A stretch of DNA of 64,000 nt, from positions 1-64,000 of the forward strand of contig CAMZEK010000001.1 in the NCBI GenBank assembly GCA_947305795.1, in the 5' to 3' direction. A program made the translations under genes and the position numbers. The number at the start of each line of letters is the position of its first letter. Position 1 is the first letter of the stretch. Of the stretch, positions 26,914 through 36,200 are shown in pieces. Under the pieces are notes generated by a model. The model made no database searches. It saw only the letters and a program-made list of their open reading frames with translations, and was not told where the DNA came from. This DNA is from an uncultured Bacteroidales bacterium. Lineage in GTDB: Bacteria; Bacteroidota; Bacteroidia; Bacteroidales; F082.

Positions 26914-28641
26914 TTACTCCACCACTTTCTTGGCTTTAGCCCTAAAGTTCACCAAGTCTTCCTCGATGAAGTTCTTCACGTAAACGCTCTTGCCGATGAC
27001 GTCTTCCTCGGCGGCGTGGACGTAAACGTTGGCCGACTGGGTGAAGAGGTGCGGGGCATGGGTGGCGTCATCCAAGATGAGCAGCGACATCATGATGTCG
27101 CCGGTCATGTCATAGAGGCGGCGGGCCAAAAAGTCCTGAACCTCCTGGTTGTTGGCACCCTTCACGTAGTTGATGCTCTGCTCGTAGAGCTCCACGAGGG
27201 TGCGCACCGTGTTCTGCAAAGGTTTCAAGTCCTCGGAGACCTCGTTTTCGAGCATTTCCTTCATGATGGTGAGGTAGGTGCCATTAGTGATGTAACGGAT
27301 GGCAGCCACCACCTGCAACTGCGTCGTGCCTTCGTAGATGGAGAAGATACGAGCATCGCGGTAGAGGCGCTGGCATTTGTACTCCATGATGAAGCCGCTA
27401 CCGCCGTGGATGCTGATGCAGTCGTAGGCGTTCTGGTTGGCATACTCTGAATTCATGCCCTTGGCCAAAGGCGTGAAGGCATCAGCAAGGCGCGAATACT
27501 TTTTGCATTCGGCGCGTTCTTCGGGCGTCAGCGGACGCTCGCGCTGGATGTCCTCAAGACACTTGTAGATGTCCACATAACGGGCAGTCATGTAGAGCAA
27601 CGAACGACCCGCGTCAATCTTGGCCTTCATACGGGAAAGCATATCATAGACAGCGGGGAATTCGATGATCTTCTTGTGGAACTGCTGACGCTCGCTGGCA
27701 TACTTCAAAGCCTCGTTGTAAGCTTCTTGTCCCAGACCTACCGACTGCGCAGCGATACCCAAACGGGCACTATTCATCAGAGCCATCACATATTTGATGA
27801 GTCCTAAACGGGTCTCACCACAAAGTTCGGCTTTGGCGTTCTTGTAGGTCAATTCGCAGGTCGGGGAGCCGTGGATGCCGAGTTTGTGCTCAATGTGGCG
27901 CACATTAACGCCGCCCTGACGCTTGTCGTAGATGAACATCGACAGGCCGCGACCGTCCTTGGTGCCTTCCTCGGAACGGGCCAGCACCAAATGGATGTCG
28001 GAGTCGCCGTTGGTGATGAAACGCTTCACGCCGTTGAGCAACCAGCAGCCGTCCTTTTCGCTATAGGTGGCCTTCAGCATGACGCTTTGCAGGTCGCTGC
28101 CAGCATCAGGCTCGGTGAGGTCCATCGACATGGTCTCGCCGGCGCAGACGCGCGGGATGTATTTCATGCGTTGTTCCTCGTTGCCGAACTCATATAGCGT
28201 GTCGATGCACGACTGCAAAGACCAGATGTTCTGGAAACCGGCATCGGCGCTGGCCACCATCTCGCTCAGCATGGAGAAGACAGTGATGGGCAGGTTCAAG
28301 CCGCCGTAACGACGCGGCATGGAGACACCCCATAGGCCGCCTTTGGTGCAGGCGTCGAGGTTCTCTACGGTCTTGGATGCATAGATCATGCGGCCGTTCT
28401 CCAAATGCGGACCTTCAAGGTCGACGCTCTCGGAGTTAGGCTCGATGATGTTGGCGGTGATGTCGCCCGTGATGTCGAGGACGCGGCGGTAGTTCTCCAT
28501 CGCGTCTTCGTAATCCACAGGAGCATAATCATAGTTGTCCTTATCCGCAAAATTGCGTTCCTTCAACTCGACGATGCGCTTCATCAGCGGGTGGTCGAGG
28601 TAGAATTGAAGGTTCGGGTTATCGTTATAATAGTTTGCCAT
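26914..28641 (-). CDS. Acyl-CoA dehydrogenase (575-residue type)
   Basis: A flavoprotein of the acyl-CoA dehydrogenase superfamily, longer than the usual 380 residues because of a C-terminal helical extension. Typical segments are ENGRMIYASKTVENLDA, MSMDLTEPDAGSDLQSV (substrate/FAD region), RFITNGDSDIHLVLAR, and DCISIHGGSGFIMEYKCQRLYRDARI followed by IYEGTTQLQ. It oxidises an acyl-CoA thioester at the alpha-beta position and passes electrons to ETF. It is the last gene of a probable etfB-etfA-microORF-acd transcript, so the ETF encoded just upstream is its likely partner. The acyl chain length it prefers is unknown. Confidence 0.9.
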   Translation of the reverse strand: MANYYNDNPNLQFYLDHPLMKRIVELKERNFADKDNYDYAPVDYEDAMENYRRVLDITGDITANIIEPNSESVDLEGPHLENGRMIYASKTVENLDACTKGGLWGVSMPRRYGGLNLPITVFSMLSEMVASADAGFQNIWSLQSCIDTLYEFGNEEQRMKYIPRVCAGETMSMDLTEPDAGSDLQSVMLKATYSEKDGCWLLNGVKRFITNGDSDIHLVLARSEEGTKDGRGLSMFIYDKRQGGVNVRHIEHKLGIHGSPTCELTYKNAKAELCGETRLGLIKYVMALMNSARLGIAAQSVGLGQEAYNEALKYASERQQFHKKIIEFPAVYDMLSRMKAKIDAGRSLLYMTARYVDIYKCLEDIQRERPLTPEERAECKKYSRLADAFTPLAKGMNSEYANQNAYDCISIHGGSGFIMEYKCQRLYRDARIFSIYEGTTQLQVVAAIRYITNGTYLTIMKEMLENEVSEDLKPLQNTVRTLVELYEQSINYVKGANNQEVQDFLARRLYDMTGDIMMSLLILDDATHAPHLFTQSANVYVHAAEEDVIGKSVYVKNFIEEDLVNFRAKAKKVVE

Positions 28642-28784
28642 TGTTTTCTTGTTTTTCTGCTTCTAGCTTCTGGCATCTGGCCTTTGGCAGCTTCACGACA
28701 ACAAGGTGAACTTTCACTCTCGATTAAAGCTGCCAATAGCCAATGGCCAGCAGCCAATAGCCATCGTTTATTATTTTGCTATAG

Positions 28785-28877
28785 TTACTTCTTCTTTCTT
28801 TTCTCCTTTAATAGACATACCAAGAGTACGATATTTAAGATTCCAGAAATGATAAAAGCAATTGTGTCAACTTTCAT
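28785..28877 (-). CDS. 30-residue single-span membrane microORF between etfA and acd
   Basis: An ATG-started frame of 30 codons begins 6 nt after the etfA stop. The product MKVDTIAFIISG... has one hydrophobic span (about residues 6-23, ending VLLVCLL) and a strongly basic tail (KEKRKKK), as expected of a one-helix inner-membrane protein with its C-terminus in the cytoplasm. The spacing suggests translational coupling to etfA; no strong Shine-Dalgarno-like sequence is seen. The remaining 28642-28784 gap only holds short partial repeats of GCCAATAGCCA type. Confidence 0.45.
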   Translation of the reverse strand: MKVDTIAFIISGILNIVLLVCLLKEKRKKK

Positions 28878-28883
28878 TTTTAA

Positions 28884-29906
28884 CTATTTGCTATTCTGTT
28901 TATAATACTTGATCAATTTCGGGACGACCTCCTCAACGGCGCCGACAATCACATAATCCGCAATCTTATTAATAGGTGCGTCGGGGTCGCTGTTCACTGA
29001 AATGATGATTTTGGAGTCTTGCATACCCGCAATGTGCTGAATCTGGCCGCTGATGCCGCAGGCGATATACACCTTCGGGTGAACGGTGACACCCGTCTGA
29101 CCAATCTGACGGTCAGTGTCGCAGAAGCCCGCATCGACGGCGGCACGCGAGGCACCGACTTCGCCGTGGAGCACCTTGGCGAGTTCAAACAGCATGTCGA
29201 AGCCTTCCTTCGAGCCCATGCCGTAACCGCCGGCCACCACGATGGGCGAGCCTTTCAGGTTATGCTTGGCGGCCTCCACATGATGGTCGAGGACCTTCAC
29301 AACGTAAGCCTCGGGTGAGACATACTTGCTTACTTCAGGATAGACCACTTCGTTTTTTGCTTTGCCTTCATAGATGGCTTTCTGCATCACGCCCGAACGG
29401 ACGGTAGCCATCTGCGGACGATGGTCGGGATTGACGATGGTCGCCACGATGTTACCTCCAAAAGCGGGACGGATTTGATACAGCAGGTTGTCGTAGTGCT
29501 TCTTCGTCTTGATGTCGTCGAAGTCACCGATTTCGAGTTGGGTGCAGTCGGCGGTGAGGCCGCTGGTCAGCGAGGAGCTGACGCGCGGGCCGAGGTCGCG
29601 ACCGATGACGGTGGCGCCCATCAGGCAGATCTGCGGTTGTTCCTCCTTGAAGAGGTTGACGAGGATATCGGTGTGGGGAGCAGAGGTGTAGGGGAACAGT
29701 CCTTCGCCATCGAAAGCGAAAAGTTTGTCCACGCCGTAAGGCAGGATCTGGTCTTCCACCTTGCCCTTGATGTTCGTGCCAGCCACTACTGCGTGCAGTT
29801 CCACGCCAAGCTGGTCGGCGAGTTTACGCCCTTTGGTGAGCAACTCCTGAGACACTTCGGCAACTACACTGCCTTCGGTCTCGATATATACAAATACGTT
29901 GTTCAT
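28884..29906 (-). CDS. etfA: Electron transfer flavoprotein, alpha subunit
   Basis: A 340-residue protein with the ETF alpha layout: an N-terminal nucleotide-like fold (NNVFVYIETEGSVVAEVSQELL) and a C-terminal FAD-binding domain. The latter contains VVAGGYGMGSKEGFDML, GASRAAVDAGF, IGQTGVTVHPKVYIACGISGQIQH and ISVNSDPDAPI, which together form the FAD signature. With EtfB it carries electrons from acyl-CoA dehydrogenases to an acceptor. The pair could take part in ordinary or bifurcating electron transfer; sequence reading alone does not settle this. It is 125 nt downstream of etfB, with a hairpin-forming repeat between them. Confidence 0.93.
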   Translation of the reverse strand: MNNVFVYIETEGSVVAEVSQELLTKGRKLADQLGVELHAVVAGTNIKGKVEDQILPYGVDKLFAFDGEGLFPYTSAPHTDILVNLFKEEQPQICLMGATVIGRDLGPRVSSSLTSGLTADCTQLEIGDFDDIKTKKHYDNLLYQIRPAFGGNIVATIVNPDHRPQMATVRSGVMQKAIYEGKAKNEVVYPEVSKYVSPEAYVVKVLDHHVEAAKHNLKGSPIVVAGGYGMGSKEGFDMLFELAKVLHGEVGASRAAVDAGFCDTDRQIGQTGVTVHPKVYIACGISGQIQHIAGMQDSKIIISVNSDPDAPINKIADYVIVGAVEEVVPKLIKYYKQNSK

Positions 29907-29922
29907 AATTCTTTCTTTTTTT

Positions 29923-30019
29923 GACTATGACCGCTGACTATGACCATGACCACTTATACCAAGGTTTGAAGCTCATGCTTCTATTGAAGTGGTCATTGTC
30001 ATTGTCACAAGTCATAGTC
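29923..30019. repeat. Imperfect 33-bp inverted repeat in the etfB-etfA gap
   Basis: Arm 29923-29955 matches the reverse complement of 29987-30019 at 28 of 33 positions, with a 31-nt loop. The arms are themselves built of repeated GACTATGACC/GACCATGACC-like units. In RNA this would form a long hairpin between two genes of one operon. Confidence 0.7.
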
Positions 30020-30031
30020 ATTTTTTTCATT

Positions 30032-30907
30032 TTAACCGATAATCTTCTCTTCAAGCAATTCTTTAATCAATCCTTCCACATCGGCATCGCTGGCCGTGAG
30101 GGTCTTGCTCTCCTTGGCCTGGAAGACGATGTTCTGCACGGTTTTCACCTTGGTGGGGCTGCCTGAGAGGCCGCACTGGTTGGGGTCGCCATCCACGTCG
30201 GCTACGCTCCACTGGTTGAGGTTGAGATAGTCACGTTTGGCATAGAGGTCGGCGCGAGGATCCTCGGCCTGACGCTCCAGCGGACAAGAGGCATACTTGT
30301 ATTTCATCACCAGCTTGGCGTTGCAGGGACGGCAAGGTGCCGCGCTGCCGTTGACCGTGATGACGCAGGGCAGCGGCACTTCCACGGTCTCCACGCCACC
30401 GTCGATATGGCGGCGGATAGTGGCGATGTTGTTTTCGATCTTGAGGATTTCCTCGGCATAAGTCACTTGGTTGAGACCCAGTTTCTGTGCCACTTGGGGA
30501 CCCACCTGGGCGGTGTCGCCGTCGATGGCCTGACGGCCTCCGATGACGATGTCGACATCGCCAATCTTCTTGATGGCGGTGGCGAGGGCATACGAAGTGG
30601 CGAGGGTGTCGGCGCCTGCGAAGAGGCGGTCGGTGAGCAGCCAGCCCGTGTCGGCGCCACGGAAGAGGCCTTGGCGAATGATCTCACCAGCGCGCGGCGG
30701 GCCCATGGTGAGCACACCAACGATGCTGCCTGGATGCTGTTCCTTGAGGCACAGGGCCTGTTCAAGGGCATTCAAGTCTTCAGGGTTGAAGATGGCGGGC
30801 AATGCGGCACGGTTGACGGTGCCTTCCGGCGTCATCGCGTCTTTGCCCACATTTCTCGTATCGGGCACCTGCTTGGCAAGCACCACGATTTTCAATGCTT
30901 TTGTCAT
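30032..30907 (-). CDS. etfB: Electron transfer flavoprotein, beta subunit
   Basis: A 291-residue protein starting MTKALKIVVLAKQVPDTRNV. The longer frame to 30979 crosses the promoter and is rejected. Family segments are LNALEQALCLKE, GVLTMGPPRAGEIIRQGLFRGAD, DIVIGGRQAIDGDTAQVGPQVA, and PLPCVITVNGSAAPCRP. EtfB holds AMP (or a second FAD in bifurcating ETFs) and docks the acyl-CoA dehydrogenase. First gene of the operon, with its own promoter at 30939. Confidence 0.93.
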   Translation of the reverse strand: MTKALKIVVLAKQVPDTRNVGKDAMTPEGTVNRAALPAIFNPEDLNALEQALCLKEQHPGSIVGVLTMGPPRAGEIIRQGLFRGADTGWLLTDRLFAGADTLATSYALATAIKKIGDVDIVIGGRQAIDGDTAQVGPQVAQKLGLNQVTYAEEILKIENNIATIRRHIDGGVETVEVPLPCVITVNGSAAPCRPCNAKLVMKYKYASCPLERQAEDPRADLYAKRDYLNLNQWSVADVDGDPNQCGLSGSPTKVKTVQNIVFQAKESKTLTASDADVEGLIKELLEEKIIG

Positions 30908-30938
30908 AAAATAAAAAATCTCGTTTTCAATCGGGCGG

Positions 30939-30946
30939 CAAAGGTA
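30939..30946 (-). promoter_or_regulatory. Bacteroidetes -7 promoter element for etfB
   Basis: TACCTTTG on the minus strand, 31 nt before the etfB start codon. Confidence 0.5.
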
Positions 30947-31095
30947 CAGCTTTTTTTGAAAATAAGCAGAAAGAATCACTTACAAGGTGAATCAAGACAA
31001 GCAACCATGGGGGGCATTTTTTGTTTCTCGTTCATCTCCTCTCCAAAAAGCTTAACCAAATCTTCTTTTTCAACGCGCAAATATAGACACTTTAA

Positions 31096-31443
31096 TCAAA
31101 ACGCCGCAGCGATTTTCCTGATTTCGAGAATGTGACGCTTTATCGACCTGTCGTTTTTGGCCACTTGAAGATTATAGTCCGCTTGCATCTGAATCCACAA
31201 CTGCGCATCAATACCCAACACGGCTTCCAAATACAAGGCATATTCAATTGAAATTGGCCGTTTGCCATTGAGAATCTCATTCAAAACGGAATAAGACACG
31301 CCCATCTGCTGCGCCAACTGTTTTTGGGTGACACCTCGATACTCAATCTCTTCTTTCAACAACAAGCCAGGATGCACTGGTTCGGACGGCATCATGTTGT
31401 TTGCAATCATTTGAGGATCAATGCCATTCAATGTAATCATCAT
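31096..31443 (-). CDS. higA: HigA-type antitoxin (XRE helix-turn-helix)
   Basis: A 115-residue protein with the HigA/VapI signature: VHPGLLLKEEIEYRGVTQKQLAQQMGVSYSVLNEILNGKRPI, a classic helix-turn-helix, then EYALYLEAVLGIDAQLWIQMQADYNLQVA. It should neutralise the HigB toxin encoded just upstream and repress the operon. Only 3 nt separate the two genes. Confidence 0.92.
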   Translation of the reverse strand: MMITLNGIDPQMIANNMMPSEPVHPGLLLKEEIEYRGVTQKQLAQQMGVSYSVLNEILNGKRPISIEYALYLEAVLGIDAQLWIQMQADYNLQVAKNDRSIKRHILEIRKIAAAF

Positions 31444-31446
31444 TAT

Positions 31447-31761
31447 TTATTTATAGTGGTTTGACAATTCCAATATATTACAGATAGTCACAACAGGGTT
31501 ATCCAAAAGACTCACCGTGAACTCGATACGATACTTGTCATTGACCCTTACCGAAGAAATTCCTTCCTTGTCTCCGCTCAAAACCTCGTAATTCAACGAT
31601 TTAATCTGATACAGCGTTTCAATTCGAGGTGCCGATTCCAAAGTCTTGATGCGTTGCTGGTACCTTTTGACAATGTCAGGCTGGAACCGATGCTTTTTAT
31701 CGGTAGTTTTGCCGGTATCGTACAAGTCTTTCAAATACTGATGTTCAAATGTTACTATCAC
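31447..31761 (-). CDS. higB: HigB/RelE-type toxin, GTG start
   Basis: A 104-residue RelE-fold toxin. The start is placed at a GTG, giving (M)IVTFEHQYLKDLYDTGKT, as in other HigB proteins; the ATG-started extension upstream would cross the promoter at 31766-31773. Other landmarks are IVKRYQQRIKTLESAPR, GISSVRVNDKYRIEF and ILELSNHYK. HigB toxins cut mRNA on the ribosome. The toxin-before-antitoxin order is the usual reversed HigBA arrangement. With the -7 element ending 5 nt before the GTG, the mRNA may be leaderless. Confidence 0.88.
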   Translation of the reverse strand: MIVTFEHQYLKDLYDTGKTTDKKHRFQPDIVKRYQQRIKTLESAPRIETLYQIKSLNYEVLSGDKEGISSVRVNDKYRIEFTVSLLDNPVVTICNILELSNHYK

Positions 31762-31765
31762 GCTG

Positions 31766-31773
31766 CAAAGATA
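31766..31773 (-). promoter_or_regulatory. Bacteroidetes -7 promoter element for higBA
   Basis: TATCTTTG on the minus strand; its G lies only 4 nt before the GTG start codon, which implies almost no untranslated leader. Confidence 0.55.
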
Positions 31774-31859
31774 TACAATTTTTCCTAAAATTCGCAAAAT
31801 GTCGAATTATTTTCGCGTCTTTCATTATTTTCCTAATTTTGCCGCAAATTATCATCTCG

Positions 31860-32981
31860 ATGCCGACTTTCGACGAAATCCTAAATAACGCCGGCCCTTT
31901 GACCCTTCGACAAGCTCAGGGCTCAGGGACCTCGCTCTCCAAAGAGGAAATCAAAGCTCTCCTAGCCGCCGAAGGCGAAGACAAAAAAAAGCTCTTCGAC
32001 CGTGCCTTGCAGGTGAAGCTGGAACATTTGGATAATTATGTCCACCTGCGCGGGCTGATTGAATACAGCAACATCTGCACAAAGTATTGCCTCTATTGTG
32101 GCGTGCGCTGCAAGAACCTGAAGGTTAAACGCTACCAACTCAGCGATGAGGAAGTCATCGAATGCGCCAAGCTGGCACACGAGTTAGGCTATGGCTCGGT
32201 AGCACTGCAAAGCGGCGAACGGAGCGACAAAGCTTTTGTGGACAAGATTACCTATTTGGTGCAGGAGATTAAGAAGATAGACAACGGTAGTTTGGGTATC
32301 ACACTTTCTCTAGGCGAGCAGACCGAAGAGACCTATCGCCGTTGGTTTGAAGCGGGTGCGCACCGTTACTTGCTCCGCATCGAGGCTTCGAACGAAGACC
32401 TTTATTATAAGATTCACCCGCATGACGCGAAACACGACTTCAAGCAACGCCTCACCTGCATCGACAGCCTATTAAAAATCGGCTATCAAACCGGCACTGG
32501 CGTGATGGTGGGTCTCCCCTTCCAAACGTTTGACGACCTTGCTAACGACCTTTTATTCTTCAAGCAAAAAGACGTGGCCATGGTCGGCATGGGGCCTTTC
32601 ATCCCCCACCCTGACACACCGCTTTGGGAGTACAGAGACCAGATTCCGTCTGCCGAAAAGCGCATGGAGCTGACGCTCAAGATGATTGCCATTCTCCGCC
32701 TGATGATGCCCGAAATCAACATGGTGGCGGCCACCGCCAACCAGACCGTCGACCCGCAAGGTCGCGAGAAGGCCATCCTCGCCGGAGCCAACGTCATCAT
32801 GCCCAACCTCACGCCCAACGAGTTCCGCGAGAACTACCTCATCTACCCCGACAAGGCCTGCGTGAAGGACAAACCCGACGAGTGCCACAGCTGCCTCGAC
32901 GTGCGCCTGGCCGCCATCGGACACAAGGTTTTGTACAATGCCTGGGGCGACTCTGTGGCCTTCACCAAGAAACATCAATAA
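31860..32981 (+). CDS. hydE: [FeFe]-hydrogenase maturase HydE (radical SAM)
   Basis: A 373-residue protein from MPTFDEIL; the longer frame to 31749 overlaps higB and its promoter. The radical SAM cluster motif is Cys73-x3-Cys77-x2-Cys80 (ICTKYCLYCGVRC), followed by SVALQSGERSD, ITLSLGEQTEETYRRWFEAGAHRYLLRIEASN, and GPFIPHPDTPL. HydE helps build the H-cluster 2Fe subsite. No hydF, hydG or hydrogenase gene is in the window. Oddly, a short dispersed repeat is inserted in frame at residues 15-24 (LRQAQGSGT), in the linker before the first helix. Confidence 0.88.
   Translation: MPTFDEILNNAGPLTLRQAQGSGTSLSKEEIKALLAAEGEDKKKLFDRALQVKLEHLDNYVHLRGLIEYSNICTKYCLYCGVRCKNLKVKRYQLSDEEVIECAKLAHELGYGSVALQSGERSDKAFVDKITYLVQEIKKIDNGSLGITLSLGEQTEETYRRWFEAGAHRYLLRIEASNEDLYYKIHPHDAKHDFKQRLTCIDSLLKIGYQTGTGVMVGLPFQTFDDLANDLLFFKQKDVAMVGMGPFIPHPDTPLWEYRDQIPSAEKRMELTLKMIAILRLMMPEINMVAATANQTVDPQGREKAILAGANVIMPNLTPNEFRENYLIYPDKACVKDKPDECHSCLDVRLAAIGHKVLYNAWGDSVAFTKKHQ
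31903..31931. repeat. Short dispersed repeat inside hydE
   Basis: CCCTTCGACAAGCTCAGGG followed by a second partial CTCAGGGACC. A near-identical copy sits at 48650-48671 in the giant surface gene, in a different reading frame. Confidence 0.75.
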
Positions 32982-32988
32982 GTTTCAT

Positions 32989-33135
32989 CACAAAACATAC
33001 AAAACCCTCAAAACCATTATTTGATGGAAAGTCGCCCATCATTCCGAACTTGATTCGGAACGGCCCCTTTCCAGCGGCAAGGCGGTTGCCGCGCCGCACC
33101 CTACAGAAAGTTTTGTTAGTTTTGAAAGTTTTGTG
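32989..33135. repeat. Structured intergenic repeat, copy 1 (after hydE)
   Basis: Two 27-bp arms enclose a GC-rich core. The left arm 32989-33015 has CAAAAC three times at 9-bp spacing; the right arm 33109-33135 has the inverted form GTTTTG three times. The core holds GGAAAGTCGCC, CTTTCCAGCGGC, and a GGCGGTTGCCG...GCCGC segment. It also has an extra small hairpin (CCGAActtgaTTCGG) absent from the second copy at 56600-56724. The unit begins 7 nt after the hydE stop codon. Confidence 0.8.
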
Positions 33136-33166
33136 AAAAGAATTGCCAAGTTTCCAGAAAAAGTAG

Positions 33167-33174
33167 TATTTTTG
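33167..33174 (+). promoter_or_regulatory. Bacteroidetes -7 promoter element
   Basis: TATTTTTG, 27 nt before the start codon of C25 peptidase 5. Confidence 0.5.
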
Positions 33175-33201
33175 TCCCCTTGATAATCAATTTATTTCAC
33201 T

Positions 33202-36200
33202 ATGAGAAAACATATGTTTACCGCTCTGCTCGTCCTGCTGACCCTGACGAGTTTCGCCCAACAATGGATCACCATCAAAAGTGAGGCTCCGAGTGCCATT
33301 AAGACAGAACTCGTCTCCTCATCGGAGAACCAAATTGTTGTCAACCTGCAAGTCCCTGGTTTCTACACCCAAGAGGTGACCACGCCCCGTGGCGAAGCCA
33401 ACATCATTTCGGTTCCCAAAACAGTCAGCACGGCTGCCGCCGGCGAGCCTGACCTGCCCATGATCGCCATTCCGGCCCTCATCGGCGACCATCAGCATTA
33501 CAGCATCCGCGTCGTTGATGCACAATACACTGATTTCCAGATGGAAGTCGCGCCCTCGAAAGGCGATTTCCCCCGCACCATCAACCCTGACGACGTGCCT
33601 TACACCTACGGCGAGGCCTATTCAACGGATGCCTTCTTCCCTGCCGAGAATGTGAGTCTTTATGAGCCTTACATCTTTCGTGACTTCAGAGGGCAGAACA
33701 TGGTCATATATCCTTTTGCCTACAATGCCATAACACACACATTGCGTGTGTATTACAACATGACCGTTGAAATGTATGCCGACGGCGCCCAAGGCGAGAA
33801 TATCCTCGACCGCCGTTCAAGCGTGGTGAAGATGGATCCCGAATTTCGTGCCTTATACAACAACCACTTCATCAACCACAGCGAGGGCATGAACAAATAC
33901 ACGCCCGTCGATGAGACTGGCGAGCTGCTTATCATTTGCTACGATGCTTTCATGGATGCCATGCAACCCTTTGTCAACTGGAAAAAGCAGATTGGCCGTC
34001 CCACGACGATGGTAGGAACAAGTATCGCAGGTTCCACCGCCGATGCCATCAAGGCTTACATCCAAAGCCAATATAACAGCAATAGCAACCTGACACATGT
34101 CCTGTTGGTGGGCGATGTGGCACAGGTTCCCGGCCATAGTTATGACAACTGCGGCGCCTACAACGGAAAGTCGGACAACTGGTACGGACAAATCACCGGA
34201 AACGACTATTATAACGAGCTGATCATCGGACGTTTCTCTGCCGAAAACACCACACAAGTCACCACACAGGTGAACAAGGTTATCAATTATGAGCGCGACC
34301 TCAACGCAAGCGACACTTGGCTTGTCAATGGTTGCGGTATTGCGGCCACGGCAGGCAGCGGCGGTCACTTCGGGGAGGACGACTGGCAGCACATCAACAA
34401 CATCCGTACCGACTTGCTTAATTACGGCTATTTCACTGTTTATCAAGAGTATTACAACACAATGGGATACACCTCCACCACCCAGCAAATCAGCGACAGG
34501 ATAAATAGCGGGGTGAGCATCATCAACTATTGCAACCACGGTTCTTATACAGAATGGCAGTCGCACTACCCTCGTTTTGACAACTCTTATGTCAATGCCT
34601 TGACCAACGACTACATGTTACCCATCATTTGGTCTGTGGCCTGCCTCAATGGGAAATACGACTACAGTCAACCCTGCTTTGCTGAAACATGGATGCGTGC
34701 CACAAACAACAGCAACGGCAACCCCACAGGCGCCATCGGCGGCATGTTCTCTTACATCTCCCAGCCCTGGGTCCCCCCAATGTACGGCCAAGATGAAATG
34801 GTTGATGTACTGGTTGAAAGCCATAACGACAATATCAAACGCACTTTGGGAGGCTGCTCCTTCGATGGCAACATGAAGATTTTGGACCAATATGGACAGA
34901 GCGGCGGCCAAGGTCTTGGCACCTACATGGCATGGATCCTCTACGGTGACCCAACCTTGACCATGCGCACCGCCATCCCGACCGACATGGGTGTGACCCA
35001 CGCCTCTTCGATAGGTAGCAGCTCAATCTCATTCATCGTGAACGCCACCCATGGCAACGGCGCTTTGGCCACCCTGACCCGCGACAACGAAATCATAGGT
35101 TCGGCCACCATCAACGATGGCACTGCTATCATCACCTTTGCCGCTCCTGGAACGACCGGCACCGCCACTTTGACCGTATTTGGATACAACAAAATTACCT
35201 ATATAGCTACTATCGATATCACTCCAGGCGGTGGCACACAATACACCGTGAATGTGTCGGCCAACCCAGTTGAGGGCGGCACCGTTGCTGGTGGCGGCAT
35301 TTACAACGAAGGTCAAAACTGTACCGTAAAAGCCATTACCAATGACGGGTTCATCTTTACCAACTGGACTGAAAACGACATCGTGGTTTCCACCGAAGCC
35401 AACTACACCTTCAATGTCACAAGCGACCGTACTTTAGTCGCGAACTTCGAAATTCACACACCTTGCTATGCGCCTTCCAACTTGACGGCCACAGCCACCG
35501 AAAACAGCATCCTTCTGACATGGCAAGCCTCGTCGGCCGCCATCAGTTACAGCATCTATCGCGATAGCATCCTCATTGCCAACAACATCACCACCGCGAC
35601 GTATACCGATTCGGATTTGGAATACAGCCACGAATACTGCTACACAGTGAGAGCAAACTGCTCCAACGACCAGTTGTCAGACCCGTCCAACGAAGCCTGC
35701 GCCACTACCGAGAACTACGACTGCCAAGCCCCGGATTATGTTGAAGCACATGCTATTTCCTATACAGACATCTACATCACTTGGAATGGTGTCCCAACCG
35801 CGGAATCTTACAAGATTTATCGAAACGGGACGCTTATTGTTTGGGGATTCCCGTATGTCGGTGATTATTACGATACAGCATTACCATACGGTGAATATTG
35901 TTACACCATCGTATCGGAATGTGAATACGGTGATTCTGAGCCTTCCGAGGAGGTTTGCGTCACACTGACCATCCCTTGCAACGCTCCTGCCAACTTCACT
36001 GCGGAGTACGTCTATGAGAATGAAACCGACTTTGGCGTGAGACTGCACTGGAATTCGGTCGCGCCCATCTCTCCAGAGCTTTTCCACCTCTATAGGATGA
36101 GAAACACGACAGAATACGAGCTCATTGCCGACCTACAGCCTGAAGGTTCCACTTACACCTTTTTTGACCTCACCGAGATAGGCACCTATTCCTACATGCT

